This document shows positions 1-35,111 of a stretch of 64,000 bases of DNA, one piece after another. This stretch comes from Glandiceps talaboti (lineage: Eukaryota; Hemichordata; Enteropneusta; Spengelidae). A program made the translations under genes and the position numbers. Position 1 is the stretch's first letter, and each line of letters starts with the position of its first letter. The notes beneath the pieces were generated by a model. The model saw only the letters and a list, made by a program, of their open reading frames with translations. It was not told the DNA's origin and did not search any database. The stretch spans positions 13,717,043-13,781,042 of the forward strand of contig NC_135562.1 of assembly GCF_964340395.1 (NCBI RefSeq). Direction: 5' to 3'.

Positions 1-429
1 TGTTTAGTTTATGAATTGTTCATGACATCACTGATGTACAAAGTAGGTCTAAAAATGTGCCTGGAAAAATGTACAATTCCAAAACTACTGGGCAGATTGG
101 GCTGATTCTAATATGGGGATGTATCTGGGGATATGTAGATGGAGCTGTATTAACAATATGATGATCCCACCAACAATATGCAAATTAGGTAAACAAATCT
201 CAAATTTGGTAAAAAAAACTTTTATCTTGAGCCTCCATGGTCAATGGGGTTGAGACTTGGTGGGGGTAAAGACGTACTTGCGTATGTATATAGCCAACTG
301 GTCAACACCTCATGGTACATCATCCTCAAGGGGTACTTTATTGCTAAGGTGTGTGTGTGTGTGTGTGTGTGTGTGTCTGTATATATGTATGTGTGCGTGG
401 GTGCGCGTGAGTTTTGAATATTTTGTTAC

Positions 430-22564
<22,135 letters not shown>

Positions 22565-22620
22565 GGTGATGCCTTCACTATGAGATACTAATGTGTAAGA
22601 TTGCTTCTAAAGTTGCAAAG

Positions 22621-25600
22621 CTGTAACGAAAAAAAAAATACAGAGATCAGATTTAAAGTTATTGTGAACGTTCTCCCACAAATGGCAAACCTCCGGAGTT
22701 ATATAGCTTAATATATGATATTATTCACTACAAAATAATGTACCTGATGTAAACGGAATGCTCTCGGCCAATAAACAGTGTTCCTCCTGTAGCCCTTGTT
22801 ATCAACAACATATATACCAAACTATATGAAATTTTAATGCTACATTCTTAAAATATGGGAAACACGCTCTGTGTTCGCGTTAAGGTAGGCACTGTCAATT
22901 GGAATTTGAGGCATGTTACGTATTGTCTAATTACAGAAAACCCACATAAATTTGTTTAACTGCATGGTTGATTAAGAACACAGTTGACCCTGTTACGAAG
23001 TTCACGCTGTTATCTAATTTCAGCTAAGCATCAATTGTTTCAACCAATGGCCATCGTCTTTAGTACATTGGGCGGGCTTTCAAAACACCAATCAGGGTAA
23101 ATTTGAACAGGTGTTAACATTCCTTGCTGGGCTTCGTGTTTACACAGAGCGTCGCACTAACACGTCAACGAAAGGTTAGCCCTATGTGATCGATGAAGGT
23201 GCACAGTACTGGGATCATCGAATACAATTATGCAGTATTTATCAGTTCATACACAACAGCAACCCAAGTTTTAGCTACATGCAAAGCTCCGAGGACTGTG
23301 AGAGAGTCTAGGGCATTCATTCCCCAAGCTACTTTCGGGTATTGGTAAGCGTAGATAGTGGTGGCGCTGAGCTGTATATAAAATTTATCAAAACACGGAT
23401 TAAGTAGGCCTACTCACTTTTCTTTCTGAATCAACCAACATGAACCATGCAGCATTTCATCTCTGTTTTGGTAATTACTCGTTTATTGCACCCTTTCCTG
23501 TCCAAATTATCCATAACCATCACTAAAATATAGCGAACGGAAGATAAAAATAGCACTGTGACCTCGCTTTTATACTGAATGTCTGCTGTGTTGGTGACTT
23601 CATGGTTTTATCTTTAATATTTAACTCGATAACAGCATGTAACTTTGTTTAAGTTGACCTTACTTGAGTTGTATAAACATACATCAACTCTTGACCTGTG
23701 TTATATATAGTTTTGTTGGACACGTTGGAATTACATGTGTAAATAAATGTATATGTATGTCTCATTTGGCAAAATGGAACAATACTTATGTAGTTGGGTA
23801 TGACGTGAAACTTATTCTCTTGGTATAGCAAATGGTAAAACATATTGATTTTTGATATCTTTGATATAATAACTTTTCGAATTTGAAGAAAGAGAAATTT
23901 AGTATAAAATACAGAAACACATTTCACAAAATATTAAAAGAAAAATGAAAAAATAAAACAAACAGAAGTAACAATGAATTCAAAATAGCAGCAGGACACA
24001 ATATTGATCTGTTCTATGCATTTTGATTGGGTAAAAAAATGGATATATATTCAGAAGACATCTTTCCAGAAATATACCTTTTTTTCTTTTTTTTGCCTCT
24101 CGTAAGACATAATGTAATGAGATGATACAGAAAGTCTCTCTGTTTGTATGTCTGTCTGTATTCAAAAAATCTCAATAACTACCCTGAACTACTCAAGTGA
24201 TCGTGATCGTGATCATAGCTAGCCACCTCCCCCTCCCCACTTCCGATAAGAGAGTTAGTTCAAAATCAATTATAGGGATCTTCCTGTGGAAACAGGAATG
24301 TTTTGTCAGATGCCCCAGGTTCAGTCTTTTTGCTGGTCCGATGTAAAAATCCATTTACCCCCCCCCCCAGAGAAATTTACCAGGCCCTGACTTCCGCCAT
24401 TTCCCCTTGTTTAAAATAAGACTAATCATAGACTGAACATCTATCACTTTCAGTTGAAGTGTTGGACGAAGAACACTTATGACAGAGAATAGTCTATCAT
24501 CTGCCAGTAGGAGCATCATTGTATGTATTCGTATGTATTCAAATCAAATGTCCACATGAGTGTACAGCGACCAATGTGTTTCGCCTACCGGAAGTCTGTC
24601 ATTTGATTCACTCCACACCCCTGTGTGGAAATCGAGCTGTCCGAAGATGCACAATTTTTTTTCAATTTTTTTTCAACTTTTTTTCAACTTTTTTTAACAA
24701 GGTCCGATATTATTATTAATTATTTTGGAAAAACAATTTTTACAAAGTAATAAAATAAAAACCTTTAACAAAAATATATTTTGACTTTCAATTATACATA
24801 ATCCTTAAAACATTCTGGTTTGTCGAAAAATACAACAATACCAAAAAATAATGTTTTGTCCTATAAAAGAAAATTTTTATCCTTGTACTAAATATTTTGC
24901 TCTCAAAAAAATTAACTATTTCTTCCACAAATGTATTGTTCATATGTCTCCTGTGGGGCACCGTAATTGTTACACAAAGGTAAATAATAATACAATACAA
25001 CAAATATTCCATTTCGTACCAGAAAATTTGAAAATATACACCACAATGGCTAACATCTACAACTAACTATTTGTACTTTAATCACTGGTATGATCCCCAT
25101 CTCCCCGACGTCACTATAGAAATGGTAAAATTACATTGGTATTAATGGCGACACTGTTGAGCATGCGCACTACGTAACGTCTCTTTGAAAACACAGCTAG
25201 CAGTCGAAGTGACTATGAGTGGGCAGGTAAACATGGACATTTCGGAAAAGAGGTCAGTGCAGTGCGGGGTACGCGCGATTTTTAGGTTAATTACTACTAA
25301 GTTATATTTACAGTTATCAACAAGATGTAAATATTCTACAGCTGCATGACTCTAACGTTAAAGTATAAAACAACACTGAAGAGTTCAAATACGAAACTTT
25401 AGGTTTTAATTTACATATATTATTACTTTGTAGTAAGTTGTTGCTGTCAAATGATATGAGGAACCGTGTTGTTGTGTGTTCATTTCTAAAACAATGTGAC
25501 ACAAGTAAGAAGCCATTTCAGTGATACATATCTTGGTAACAGAATATTTAATAGTATGGGAATTTTTTTTCTTTTGACGAGTTCACTCAAAAAATACAAA

Positions 25601-25849
25601 TTAATGAGAAAGCAAGCCAACTTCCCAGGTTAACATGAAAATAAAAAAATAGTCCACTTTGAAGGGAGGTCAGATATTTAAACATACCATTTGTCCATAT
25701 ATTTATTGTAGTACTGATTTATTTTTAGCAATATGTAACAAAATTAGTTTGGCAGTTCTAGATATTTATGACTACATTAACAAGATGGGATAATTTTTTT
25801 CCCATTTGAAATCATAGACCGTTTTTTCCACAATCAGTAGCAAAAGATT
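22621..25849. other. Upstream region of the DED-array gene
   Basis: No exon, TATA box or CpG-rich block could be assigned with confidence. The promoter should lie in or beyond this segment, because exon 1 begins after a splice acceptor and an earlier non-coding exon is expected. Confidence 0.35.
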
Positions 25850-26075
25850 TAAAAGAAAAAAAAAGATTTGAAGTTGACTCTTCGTCAACCAAAAAACAGG
25901 TGAGGTCATCAGCTAAAGTAGAATTCTTTACTGTCTCACCTAACACATTTATACCTTGAATGGCGGAACTAGTACTTGGTTAATACCAACAAGAAGCACC
26001 TTTTAACTAATAATAAACAGTGCAGGCGAAAGAGGGTCACCTTGGCGTGCACTCCTTTCAATGTTGAATATCGCA
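25850..26075 (-). mobile_element. LINE reverse transcriptase fragment
   Basis: The minus strand encodes ERSARQGDPLSPALFIIS (about 26058-26005), the conserved Q-G-D-P-L-S-P motif of L1/Tx1-type reverse transcriptases. After a frame change comes an IQGINVLGE...LADDL segment matching the next motif with a degenerate F/Y-A-D-D box. Only about 220 bp remain, so it is an old fragment. Confidence 0.65.
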
Positions 26076-29000
26076 TGCCTCCACTCATTGTCGTGCCCGC
26101 GATACCATTGCGAAATATATGTACCTGTACAGTGTTGTTATGATTTTACGGTGACCGTAAATAGTATCAATACTTTCGTCACATTTCCTTGTTTTGAAAA
26201 TTCCCCAGTGTTGTTGCCGTATGCGATATCACTAACTTCAACGTCGAAGATCGGCCATCATTTTGTTTGTTTTTGTTTATGTTCGGAATTGACGTGTTAT
26301 GTCCAAACAGAGACGGGTTTTCTGTTAATATTTAAGGTGAATATTACGACGTTTCACCTCTAATATCAGAAATGATATTTCGCATTAAACGACAACGATT
26401 GATCTAGGCATAGGTATACGAAAATAGCTTCTTCTTTTTTTTCTTTTTTTTTTAAATCCGTGGTGTTATTTCACTGTAGGAGTTAGCAAAATGCATTATC
26501 AAAGTACAAAAGAGTGTTCCTGATGTAAATGACGATTGATGAAGGTCAGTAAAGAAAACCACCATTATATTGTATGACATATCGTTATTCATTCAACGGG
26601 CGCCCATAATTTCTAACTTACTGACAAGATTACTAACTTACTGACAAGTTTATTTCTGATTTGAATGATCGTTTGATGCAACTTAAGCTTGGGTACAATG
26701 ACTTTTTTTCACCGTTTTGTCCCCCTTCATGAAAAAATTAAAATGCCAGTGCTGCACCCCTTTCTGACCTTTTCGTTAATGTGCCGCTTCTCTGTTCACA
26801 GACAAATACCAGACATCAACGCAAGATATTGAATATGCAGTCAACGACAGCAACTTCTGATTTCCAGGACCAAAAGTATCCCCGTCCACTTTCAATGTTT
26901 CCTACTACAAGTGTTGAACATTTTTCGACATCCTATACAGCCAAAAGCAATACCTTTCATCATCCCAAGCGCTATGGTGACGTCCTCGAAAATGCAGTAT
27001 TTTTATGGAATTGTTTCATCCCTGGGGCGATCAATACAAAGGTTAATGAGATAACATTCATATGCAAATTAAATGTACATGGACTGTCACTAATTAAATA
27101 GGTGAAGTCGGCCGGCGATGTTGAGCATAGTATGACCCTTCCCTAGTCTTGCTGCTAGAACGAAGTTCGCATGTGAGGGCTTGCCCGAACACCATCCTCG
27201 ATAGCGTTGTTCGGCTGTGTGTCGTATTTTATCGGAAGAACATCCGAGGGCTAGCTGATAGACTAGACCCTTCCCCTGATTCCGTTGTACTAAGAAATGC
27301 CCCATCCCCACCCCGTCAATTTCCTTTCTCATAAACCTGATCAGTCCCTGTTGTATTTGAAAACATGTTTAAATGCTATCAAATATGGAATTGGACACTA
27401 ATGCTTGAGCAATAGTTTTAAAGAACTTGATCTGACCACTGCCAGCAGACAGACAGGCAGGCAGGCTTACAGACAGACAGACAGACAGACAGACAGACTG
27501 ACTGACTGAGAGAACCATGATATTTATTTCCATTTCGAAAGGTGAACATAGGGTTTGAAGCACGTCGTTGCGTTAGGTCCCTTCATAAATTACAGGAAGG
27601 AGGGCATCACTAGATATCTTTTTTTTTTTTAGAGATTTGCGACATCACAGACATGCACTATTGTGTCATTTGGGAGATTCCATTACAAGATAGGATAAAT
27701 TCAGCGTGAAAATAAGCGTAAATGGCATTAATATTGTCAATTTGAAACTGATTTTGAATTTAATGATCTACAGTAACTGAGATGGAAGCTACTGCACATG
27801 ATATCAAAGCAGGGATGAATACAAATATCAGGTCTCAGTTCAACAGGCTTCCTCATTCCCCCAACCACATCAACGTTGGGTCTTGTTCTGCAGCAATTTA
27901 GTGCATTAAAGGCCAAGGTCCAAACAGGCTATGTGCCCACGCTACGGAAGTAGGTTTGTTTATCTGGGAGGAGCATTTGGTAAATCCGACCCAGGTAGTT
28001 TATCAACATGTTAGTGGCTGTTCACACATATTGGTTACATGTAGTTCTTGCCTAATCCGAAGAGTCCCTTGTTATATTTTTTTCAAGTCTAGTGGCAGTG
28101 TTTCTGCTACGTTTTTTCCGGTGCGTACGTAGGGCCAGACACCCAGTCTGGGTGAAACACATATTTCTATAAACTTATACATACAGATTATAACCAGAAT
28201 AATTTTATTTTGAGGGACCTAACACGATCCAAACACTATTACACAGTGACAATTTGTATCATTGAAATTATAAACTGAAATTCTTGGGTATGAACAAACT
28301 TACTTATTTGTATCATTTGTACAAGGTACTGGATTACAGTTGCACATGTACACACTAGCGTCGGCATTTGGTCGATCGTTATCACACCAAAATCGTTAGA
28401 TAGATGAGATTTTTTTTTTACAGATTACATGTAGGTCGTGTTTTGACAACACAATCGTGAAAACTTCAAAATAAACTTCACAAGTATCGCACGGGTCAGA
28501 GCGGACTAAGCTTTGTACTTTCATACTTGTGTACACTAGGTAGCTAGCTACGTGCGATCTCGAGTTTGGTAGAAATGTTATTGATGTTCCCGTTATTTTC
28601 CTTCCGTGTTCTAATTCTTTGAAAGTATCTGTTATGGCTGTTTTATGATTGATTAAACTTGTATTTCCAAACCCAATGTCCCATCTCAGAAAACAGTCAA
28701 TAAAATCACAAACATGTGCTTCTCCGAGTTATCCCGATGTGTACGAGTACCACCCCAGCAATTTCAAAACAAACGCATAAATGCATACGTCGTGATGGGG
28801 TGAGTACGGACTCTTGTTTGGTCTTCGCTCTGCCTCCGTGCGTGTGTTTGACTACGATGTCAGTCGATGTCATTTACATGACGAGGATTATTGCTGGATA
28901 GTGCCAAAACATATGGAAACGATTTTTGTGAAATCTGGAAAGAATTTAATACGATTTCTCAACTTTCAAATTTGAATGAAACAAATATTTATGATGCCTC

Positions 29001-30600
29001 CATGATTGTACTTGTAGTCTTGTCAGTTCGCGTTACGTTCATCTCCACAACATGCACAGAGCTAGAGATCGTAGAGAACAGTCGACAGATATAGGAACTA
29101 GACTAGGCAGTGATGTATGATCTATGTGTACAACATAGACAGTTGTCCTTGAAATTTGATGATAATTACAGAAATAAAAGAGTTGCCAACGTTAGATTTG
29201 TTTATGAATTATATCACTCGTTTATCAGTATCAAATGCCGCACTAAATGTTTCAAACATGTCTTGCTTCTGGGTCAACAGAAAATTTAACTGAAAGTATG
29301 GGAATTCTTGATCGAAATATATTCAGTCATAAAATAGACAATTTCCAATACCTGTTACAAGAAAGGCTCATTCCAAGAATATTTGGTTAGCTACATGTAT
29401 TACATCTGATGCCATATACGCGACACGCACAATCATTGTCCAGTTTGCACCACATGGTGTGCCTCGCCTCCTGTACACGTACCGTACGTCTATCTTGTCT
29501 GTCAGTGCTACATTTTGCTTCCTCTCTTCATTTTTCTCGGGTGTTTTAAGAATTTGAAAATAGTCAGTGTCCGATCGACAAAATTTCTTTCCGCTGAAGT
29601 TTAGAAAACATTTAATTCTGCTCTACGTAAACGTCGTGTTGTTGCATCATACATCATGAGACGTCACACTGACTTCACACTTCGCTTCGCGCTTCCTTCA
29701 ACGTCCGGTCCCTATGAAACTAGTTCGAAGGCTTTCGCTAGCGATAGCGTGGCCAGTCTTGTTTTACCGCGTAATCCTCAAATGTTTTCCAAATAATTAT
29801 GAATTTCTTTCTTTCTTTTTTTACACCTTGGGTACTTTACTTGCTATTAGTACTTCTGGGAAACTCATATTTAATTTTCCGACCTTAGAATTTTTTTTCA
29901 ATGGTCGTCAGGTTTTAGTACTTTCCTTAGCCGGTCCCACAACTAAACTGTTGTACGTAGTTATACTTATAAGTTATAGCTGGGCGTTGTGACCGGTAGG
30001 TAACCGGCTATTATCTACATCACTGCCTACTAGGTATAGGTACGTCAACGACACAACTACTTGACAGAAAACACTTGTCGCGTACACAAAAAGTTGTATG
30101 AAATTGTGATTTTACTAAGGAGTGTGGCAACCCAGAACGTACATCGATCAAACTGAGAAACATTTTGGTTTCATTTTATGTCATTCTATTTCAGTAACAA
30201 TGTATAATTTTCATGTACCGTTCTCACATGTCAGCTTGATTTTAGGCAAAATATCGGGTTAACAGAGTGCACACAGACTCCTTTGTTCACTTGTATTGTT
30301 TGCATTCGGTATTTGGCATTTCGCACGTTGTTTATTTGCAGCATTCACAGTGTCTTATCATGCTTTGTGTAACTTGTAAGCCTAATTGACAACTGGCCAA
30401 CGGTTTTTACGAGACAAATTTGAAACAAATTTTGGGTCAGTTTGACGGTAAACCCTCTATATTGGCTACCAAACTTAGTTAACGTCAGTTATTTCTACTC
30501 ATGTTGCATCACTATATATTTAAAAACAGTATATATGAGGAGGCCAATTAGGCACATAACATTTCAAAGCATACACATTATTGAAAGCCATAGGGTACTT
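26076..30600. other. Intergenic region, few features
   Basis: Contains the plus-strand candidate exon at 26835-27041, a GC-richer 27100-27320 segment of unknown nature and a (CAGA)n tract at 27444-27508. No gene is supported elsewhere. Confidence 0.4.
26835..27041 (+). CDS. Candidate first coding exon, plus strand, unassigned
   Basis: A good acceptor (TTCTCTGTTCACAG, ending at 26801) is followed by 33 bases and an ATG. The 69-codon frame (MQSTTATSDFQDQKYPRPL at the start, ENAVFLWNCFIPGAINTK at the end) stops at an AAAG/GTTAAT donor. The end has the short Cys/Pro/Gly spacing seen in CD225/dispanin membrane hairpins, but this is a weak likeness. No second exon was found. It could be part of a divergently transcribed gene. 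Confidence 0.3.
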
Positions 30601-30607
30601 CAAAAAT

Positions 30608-30669
30608 GTCTTCTTCTTCTTCTTCTTCTTCTTCTTCTTCTTCTTCTTCTTCTTCTTCTTCTTCTTCTT

Positions 30670-30731
<62 letters not shown>
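30608..30731. repeat. (TTC)n-(GA)n polypurine/polypyrimidine tract
   Basis: About 20 TTC units (30609-30669) run directly into about 30 GA units (30670-30729). The strand switches from pure pyrimidine to pure purine at 30670. No coding meaning. Confidence 0.95.
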
Positions 30732-30739
30732 AAAGAACC

Positions 30740-32518
30740 CACCTCTGTGTATGCCTAAAATCCGCATTTTATTCAAATCCAAAATCAGAATTCCTTCATT
30801 CCATAATACAACTATGTTTAATAAACAATCATTTTGAAACAAACAACAAATCACTTTCTTTCACTATTTAGGAAAATGTTTATAAAATAAATTTAATTAT
30901 ATTCATAAAATAACAGCTTAAAACCACCCATATCAATATATCAGCTGATAAAATCTAAGTTGTAATTTATCACTTAATGTAACACTCGTGACCTCTACTT
31001 AATGACATAGACCATATGGCCTTACTTATCTTGTTGTCTCATTAATCAATTAACCTCAACGGGTATGTCTTGTTTTCATTTTTTCACAATTGTTTACAGT
31101 TAAAAAAAACAACACTTGTAACAGTTGACCAAACGTATGATCAAAGGAAAATGTCGTAATTCATTATAATAAAACATATAGTTAATAATAGAAACATGAA
31201 TTAGGTCCACCCAATCCCCCTCCAAATACTGACGTGTTAAGAACACGGGTTTGTAACACTTGCATGTTACATTATTTTGTTATATCAAATTTCATGCCAT
31301 GAATAATCAAAACAACTAGTGGCTGACTTCTGATTTGGTTAGGATTGTTTAGGTTTGGTTTGGCCACACTTAGCTTCGCCCAACCTGACGAGCTTTTTAG
31401 CGCAATCCAATAAATCTGGTTCTAAACTGCCCGATATATAGTAACACTGATTACGTTTTGTTAAAAAAAAAAACCAATGAATTTCATGCATAATGTACAT
31501 AATTAATGATTTAGACAATTATCTTCCTTATGCAAAATTCAAATTTAATTGAATTGGTTCTCACATCAACAATTGTGATATGCATGTTTGTATTAAACCT
31601 GGATGGTATACAGCTTGATTTTTAATGAACAATTTGCACAGTCATTGATTTTCGGTATTGGCAAAAGCCTAGTATGTCAATAGTCACAACATTTGGTATA
31701 CACTTATCGATGATATAAAAACGCCATTGTAATTAAGCAAATCGTGTGCATAAGTAATAATTTGTGGTAATCATGTACGAAATGTAGAAATGTTGACCTT
31801 TTGAGTCACTTTCATGGTAGTCATGCTAGCAGAGTGTACGCGTTTCGTTCAAGGGATGACTTACTCCGTATGCAAGCAGGACTACTATCACGGCAGAGTA
31901 CCATCTAATTTGGAAGAAGAATCATTAAAGTTTGAGCTTATCATACAACACTTTTTAAAAGAAATTGATGTAGACACTGGACGTAAGGACGTACGTACTC
32001 TACACAAATGCCACAGCGAGAGAGGGGTTAAAAAGGAGACACAAGAAACATCAGTGGAAAGCAGGATGGTCACCGAAAACATTGGACATCTCGTAGACGT
32101 CTACTGACTGCTCGAGAGGTCTCTTCAACGTTGAAAGTGACATCTTCTGATGCTCATAAATGCTTATCATTTTGGACTTAATGTCAACAATTTACTCTTC
32201 GTCAGAACAGAAGTTAGTGTGTCATAGACACCACACGAAATTGAAAAAGTCTGTAAAGCAGGATGCTTTGAAGAAGTCACCTCCGACTAACGCATCTTTT
32301 GATGTGTTCTGTTTTAGAGTAAACCGTAGCATAAAACGTCAAATGCTAAGCTCTTATGACCAGGATTCAGTGTGTCTCAAACAAGGAGTGTGTGAGTCTC
32401 AGACACCCAAACCTAAGGTTTTATGACAAAAAGTGTAAAGCTCCAGGGGGCTATTAGTCAACAGAATGCATCACAACAATCATGTGTCACTGATGACACT
32501 TTGATAATAATGCCCATT
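30740..32518. other. Intergenic region left of the degenerate glycosyltransferase
   Basis: Two plus-strand open frames (31814-32107 and 32160-32426) have ordinary composition but no recognisable domain and no clear splice pair. They may be a decayed gene or chance. Confidence 0.3.
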
Positions 32519-33740
32519 TTAATGGTCAACACGTGTTTCGCCTACTGCGGCAAGTTTAGATATGAACTTAGTTTGGTTTTCTTGCAAAGAGCCATCACCC
32601 GATGCTACAAGAGCTTGGGCCACTTTCGTTGCCCTGTGGTGGGCAGTTTCCGTTTTCAACATACGGTCTTTAATTTTTCGATTCCATTCCATATTACCTT
32701 CATTATCAGATGCATTGACAATAATTGTATCATCGAATATTGCTATATCTTTAATCTCCTGTACAAAAGTTGCCATTCCAGACGTACTGCTAATGAGCGT
32801 TGGTATGCCCGATGCAATGGCATGCAAGACAGTAACTGAGAATGGTTGCTTGCCATAATCTATCATTAACATACAATTTGTGAATATGCTTGAAAAATCA
32901 TTCACGCATTTAATCTGTGGACTTTTCCAATCAACAGAAATTTTACTTGTAGTCGCCTCTGCAATATGTTTTTCTAGTCGTTCTTGTGCATCTTGGTCTT
33001 CATTACTTCCATACGCATGCCATGACAGTGGTTTCTCCACCTCACATTGTACTGAGCATAGAGCATTGGCTATAGCATCCAAGATATTCTGCGATTTTCC
33101 TTCTTTGAAATATCCGACTGACACGACCTTTTGGATGTCCTTAGTATCGCCTTGCCTCAAATATGCCTCTTCAGGTAAAGGCATATAACAATGTAAGCAA
33201 TCTTCTTTGAAGATTTCCGTAGTGGAACTTTTAAAATGTTGCCATACGGTGGGGCCTATAGTCGCTACAAAGTCAGATTGTTCTGCATAATATAGTATGT
33301 CGTCCTGACCAACAGTAGAGTGTGTACCACGCCCCTTCTCTTCTGGTATAAAGTGAATAAGAGTTGCTATTCGTGCATCTGGAAACACTTCTCTCTTGAT
33401 ACTGAATGCAGCATCAGAGGTATCATATTTATCGTTATTCACATGGCCTACAATACATGATATGTCACATTTATTAAGGTTGGGAAAGTACATTTCATGG
33501 TGAAGTAACCACTCACTCTTTTCCAGAGCATTATTCTCTGGGATTTTTGGTACCAATAGATCAACTTTTGCTCTACATGCATCGTCATATTCTTCTTTTG
33601 ATGCTTCAAGCACTGCACAGTATACTTTACCCCCTCTCTCGCTAAGCTTTAATGCAATTTGTCTGTTAACAAATGTGGTAGTATTTTCGATTTCATTTAA
33701 ATGCCAGAATTGTCCAAGGAGTAGGTATGCCATGCAGAAT
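32519..33740 (-). CDS. GT4-like glycosyltransferase terminal exon, catalytic glutamates replaced
   Basis: One open exon (acceptor TTTTTTTTAG at 33742-33741, stop TAA at 32521-32519) encodes 406 residues covering a whole GT-B-fold glycosyltransferase. The N-terminal Rossmann half starts at AYLLLGQFWHLNEIENTTTF; the stretch FVATIGPTVWQHF is the interdomain region; SVGYFKEGKSQNILDAI begins the nucleotide-sugar half. The family's E-x7-E motif is degenerate: the site reads GKQPFSVTVLHAIASGIP, with Gln and His at the two Glu positions, so retaining-transferase activity is doubtful. An ATG at 33733-33731 could start translation (404 residues). By analogy with the paralogue at 50 kb, a tiny upstream exon ending in phase 2 is expected. 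I did not find it, perhaps because PLEs have stretched the intron. Confidence 0.78.
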
Positions 33741-33895
33741 CTAAAAAAAATGTGATAATACAAAATAAAATAAATAACTTGTTTGCATGGCAAAAATATA
33801 CCTATATCAACATTGTGAAGACACTGGTGGTGCGTTGAACACAACAGCATGAAACACTGTAACGATTATCTTGCTTGATATTGTGCTGTTTATAC

Positions 33896-33898
<3 letters not shown>

Positions 33899-33961
<63 letters not shown>
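33899..33961. repeat. (TA)n microsatellite
   Basis: About 31 units at the left edge of the first PLE cluster. Confidence 0.95.
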
Positions 33962-33964
<3 letters not shown>

Positions 33965-34910
33965 GGAAGTCAGTGGTAAGATTTATCCGTAGCACAGTGC
34001 TCGATACGTCTGCACGCAGAGCGGAGTATATGTTGAGGGTAGAAGAAAATCAAGTCGGGTTTTTCGTCTCTACAAACCTGTTTCGTGAGTAAATCACACG
34101 TCGGGAGATGTTGATGTACTGAATATACCTCGTATAAATCGTGTGGTGTAAGGCGGGTTTTACCTAGGGTGTTGAGTTGTGCTTTTGTTTGTACAAAAGG
34201 TATCAATTATGTGTGCGATGGGTCAGGTGTTACACAACAATGTTTTATTTCGATGACGACAAGAGGATACAAGTTCATTTCGTTTATTTAATGTAGATAG
34301 TTCGGGTCGGCAGATAATAAAGAACTTTTCTTTGAGGCATAAATTGCACTTTTTGCTTGCGCTATTGTAGGTTGGGTGGGATGAAAGTGGTCGCCAGGAA
34401 ATGGAGTGGTCGATGTTTTTATCCTTGAGGGTCCAGATATGTTTGCTGAGTTCCGTAGAGTTCCTATGTTTAGTGTGTCGGAAAGATGCTGCGTGGTTTC
34501 TGTACCTTGTCTTAAACTCGTTTTCTGTAAGCCGAATGTATGTTTCTGTAATGTCGTTGTCCTTGCGTGTGACGGCTGCTTGGTAGATGACAGATCGCCG
34601 TAGACGGTTTTCGTTGAGCGGGCATGTTTTCTTTTGCCGACAGTTGCATGTTTTACTGGCATTGGTGCTGTTTACGGTGGTGTTGGTACGTTCGTGTGAA
34701 ATAAGGATGCATTTGTTGTGGTTGTTGATGACATGCTTGATGTTATTCATGCAGCTGTAACTGATTTTAACGGTATTGCGGTTGAAGATTTTTCTGAGTT
34801 TATGATCTTTGTGGAAGTGTTTGTCTATAAGGCTGAGGAATCTGTGTCCGATGTTGGTGCTAACATTTTTGCTGAATGGGGGGTTGTACCATAATATGTC
34901 TTTCCGTTGT
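33962..34910 (-). mobile_element. PLE family 1, inverted 5'-truncated partner copy
   Basis: The minus frame 34990-34223 encodes the C-terminal half of a PLE protein: FNRNTVKISYSCMNNIKH, then CNCRQKKTCPLNE, the GIY-YIG-type ETYIRLTENEFKTRYRNH and CNLCLKEKFFII. It is near-identical to the plus copy on its right but lacks the reverse transcriptase. It meets that copy head to head at 34910/34911. Confidence 0.85.
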
Positions 34911-35069
34911 ATCCTCTTGTCGTCATCGAAATAAAACATTGTTGTGTAACACCTGACCCATCGCACACATAATTGACACCTTTTGTACAAACAAAAGCAC
35001 CACTCAACACCCTAGGTAAACCCGCCTTACACCACACGATTTATACGAGGTATATTCAGTACATCAACA

Positions 35070-35111
35070 TCTCCTGACGAGTGATTTACTCACGAAACAG
35101 GTTTGTAGAGA
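35070..35111 (+). ncRNA. Hammerhead ribozyme motif in left PLE repeat
   Basis: Stem I TCTC/GAGA, core CTGACGA (35074-35080), stem II GTGA/TCAC, GAAAC (35094-35098), short stem III ACA/TGT with a GGTT loop, cleavage triplet GTA. It is repeated in the right terminal repeat, so a full-length transcript would contain two copies. Confidence 0.75.

Noticed and set aside
31814-32426. Plus-strand gene from two open frames
   Set aside because: No domain, no clear splice pair, and a stop between them; chance cannot be excluded.
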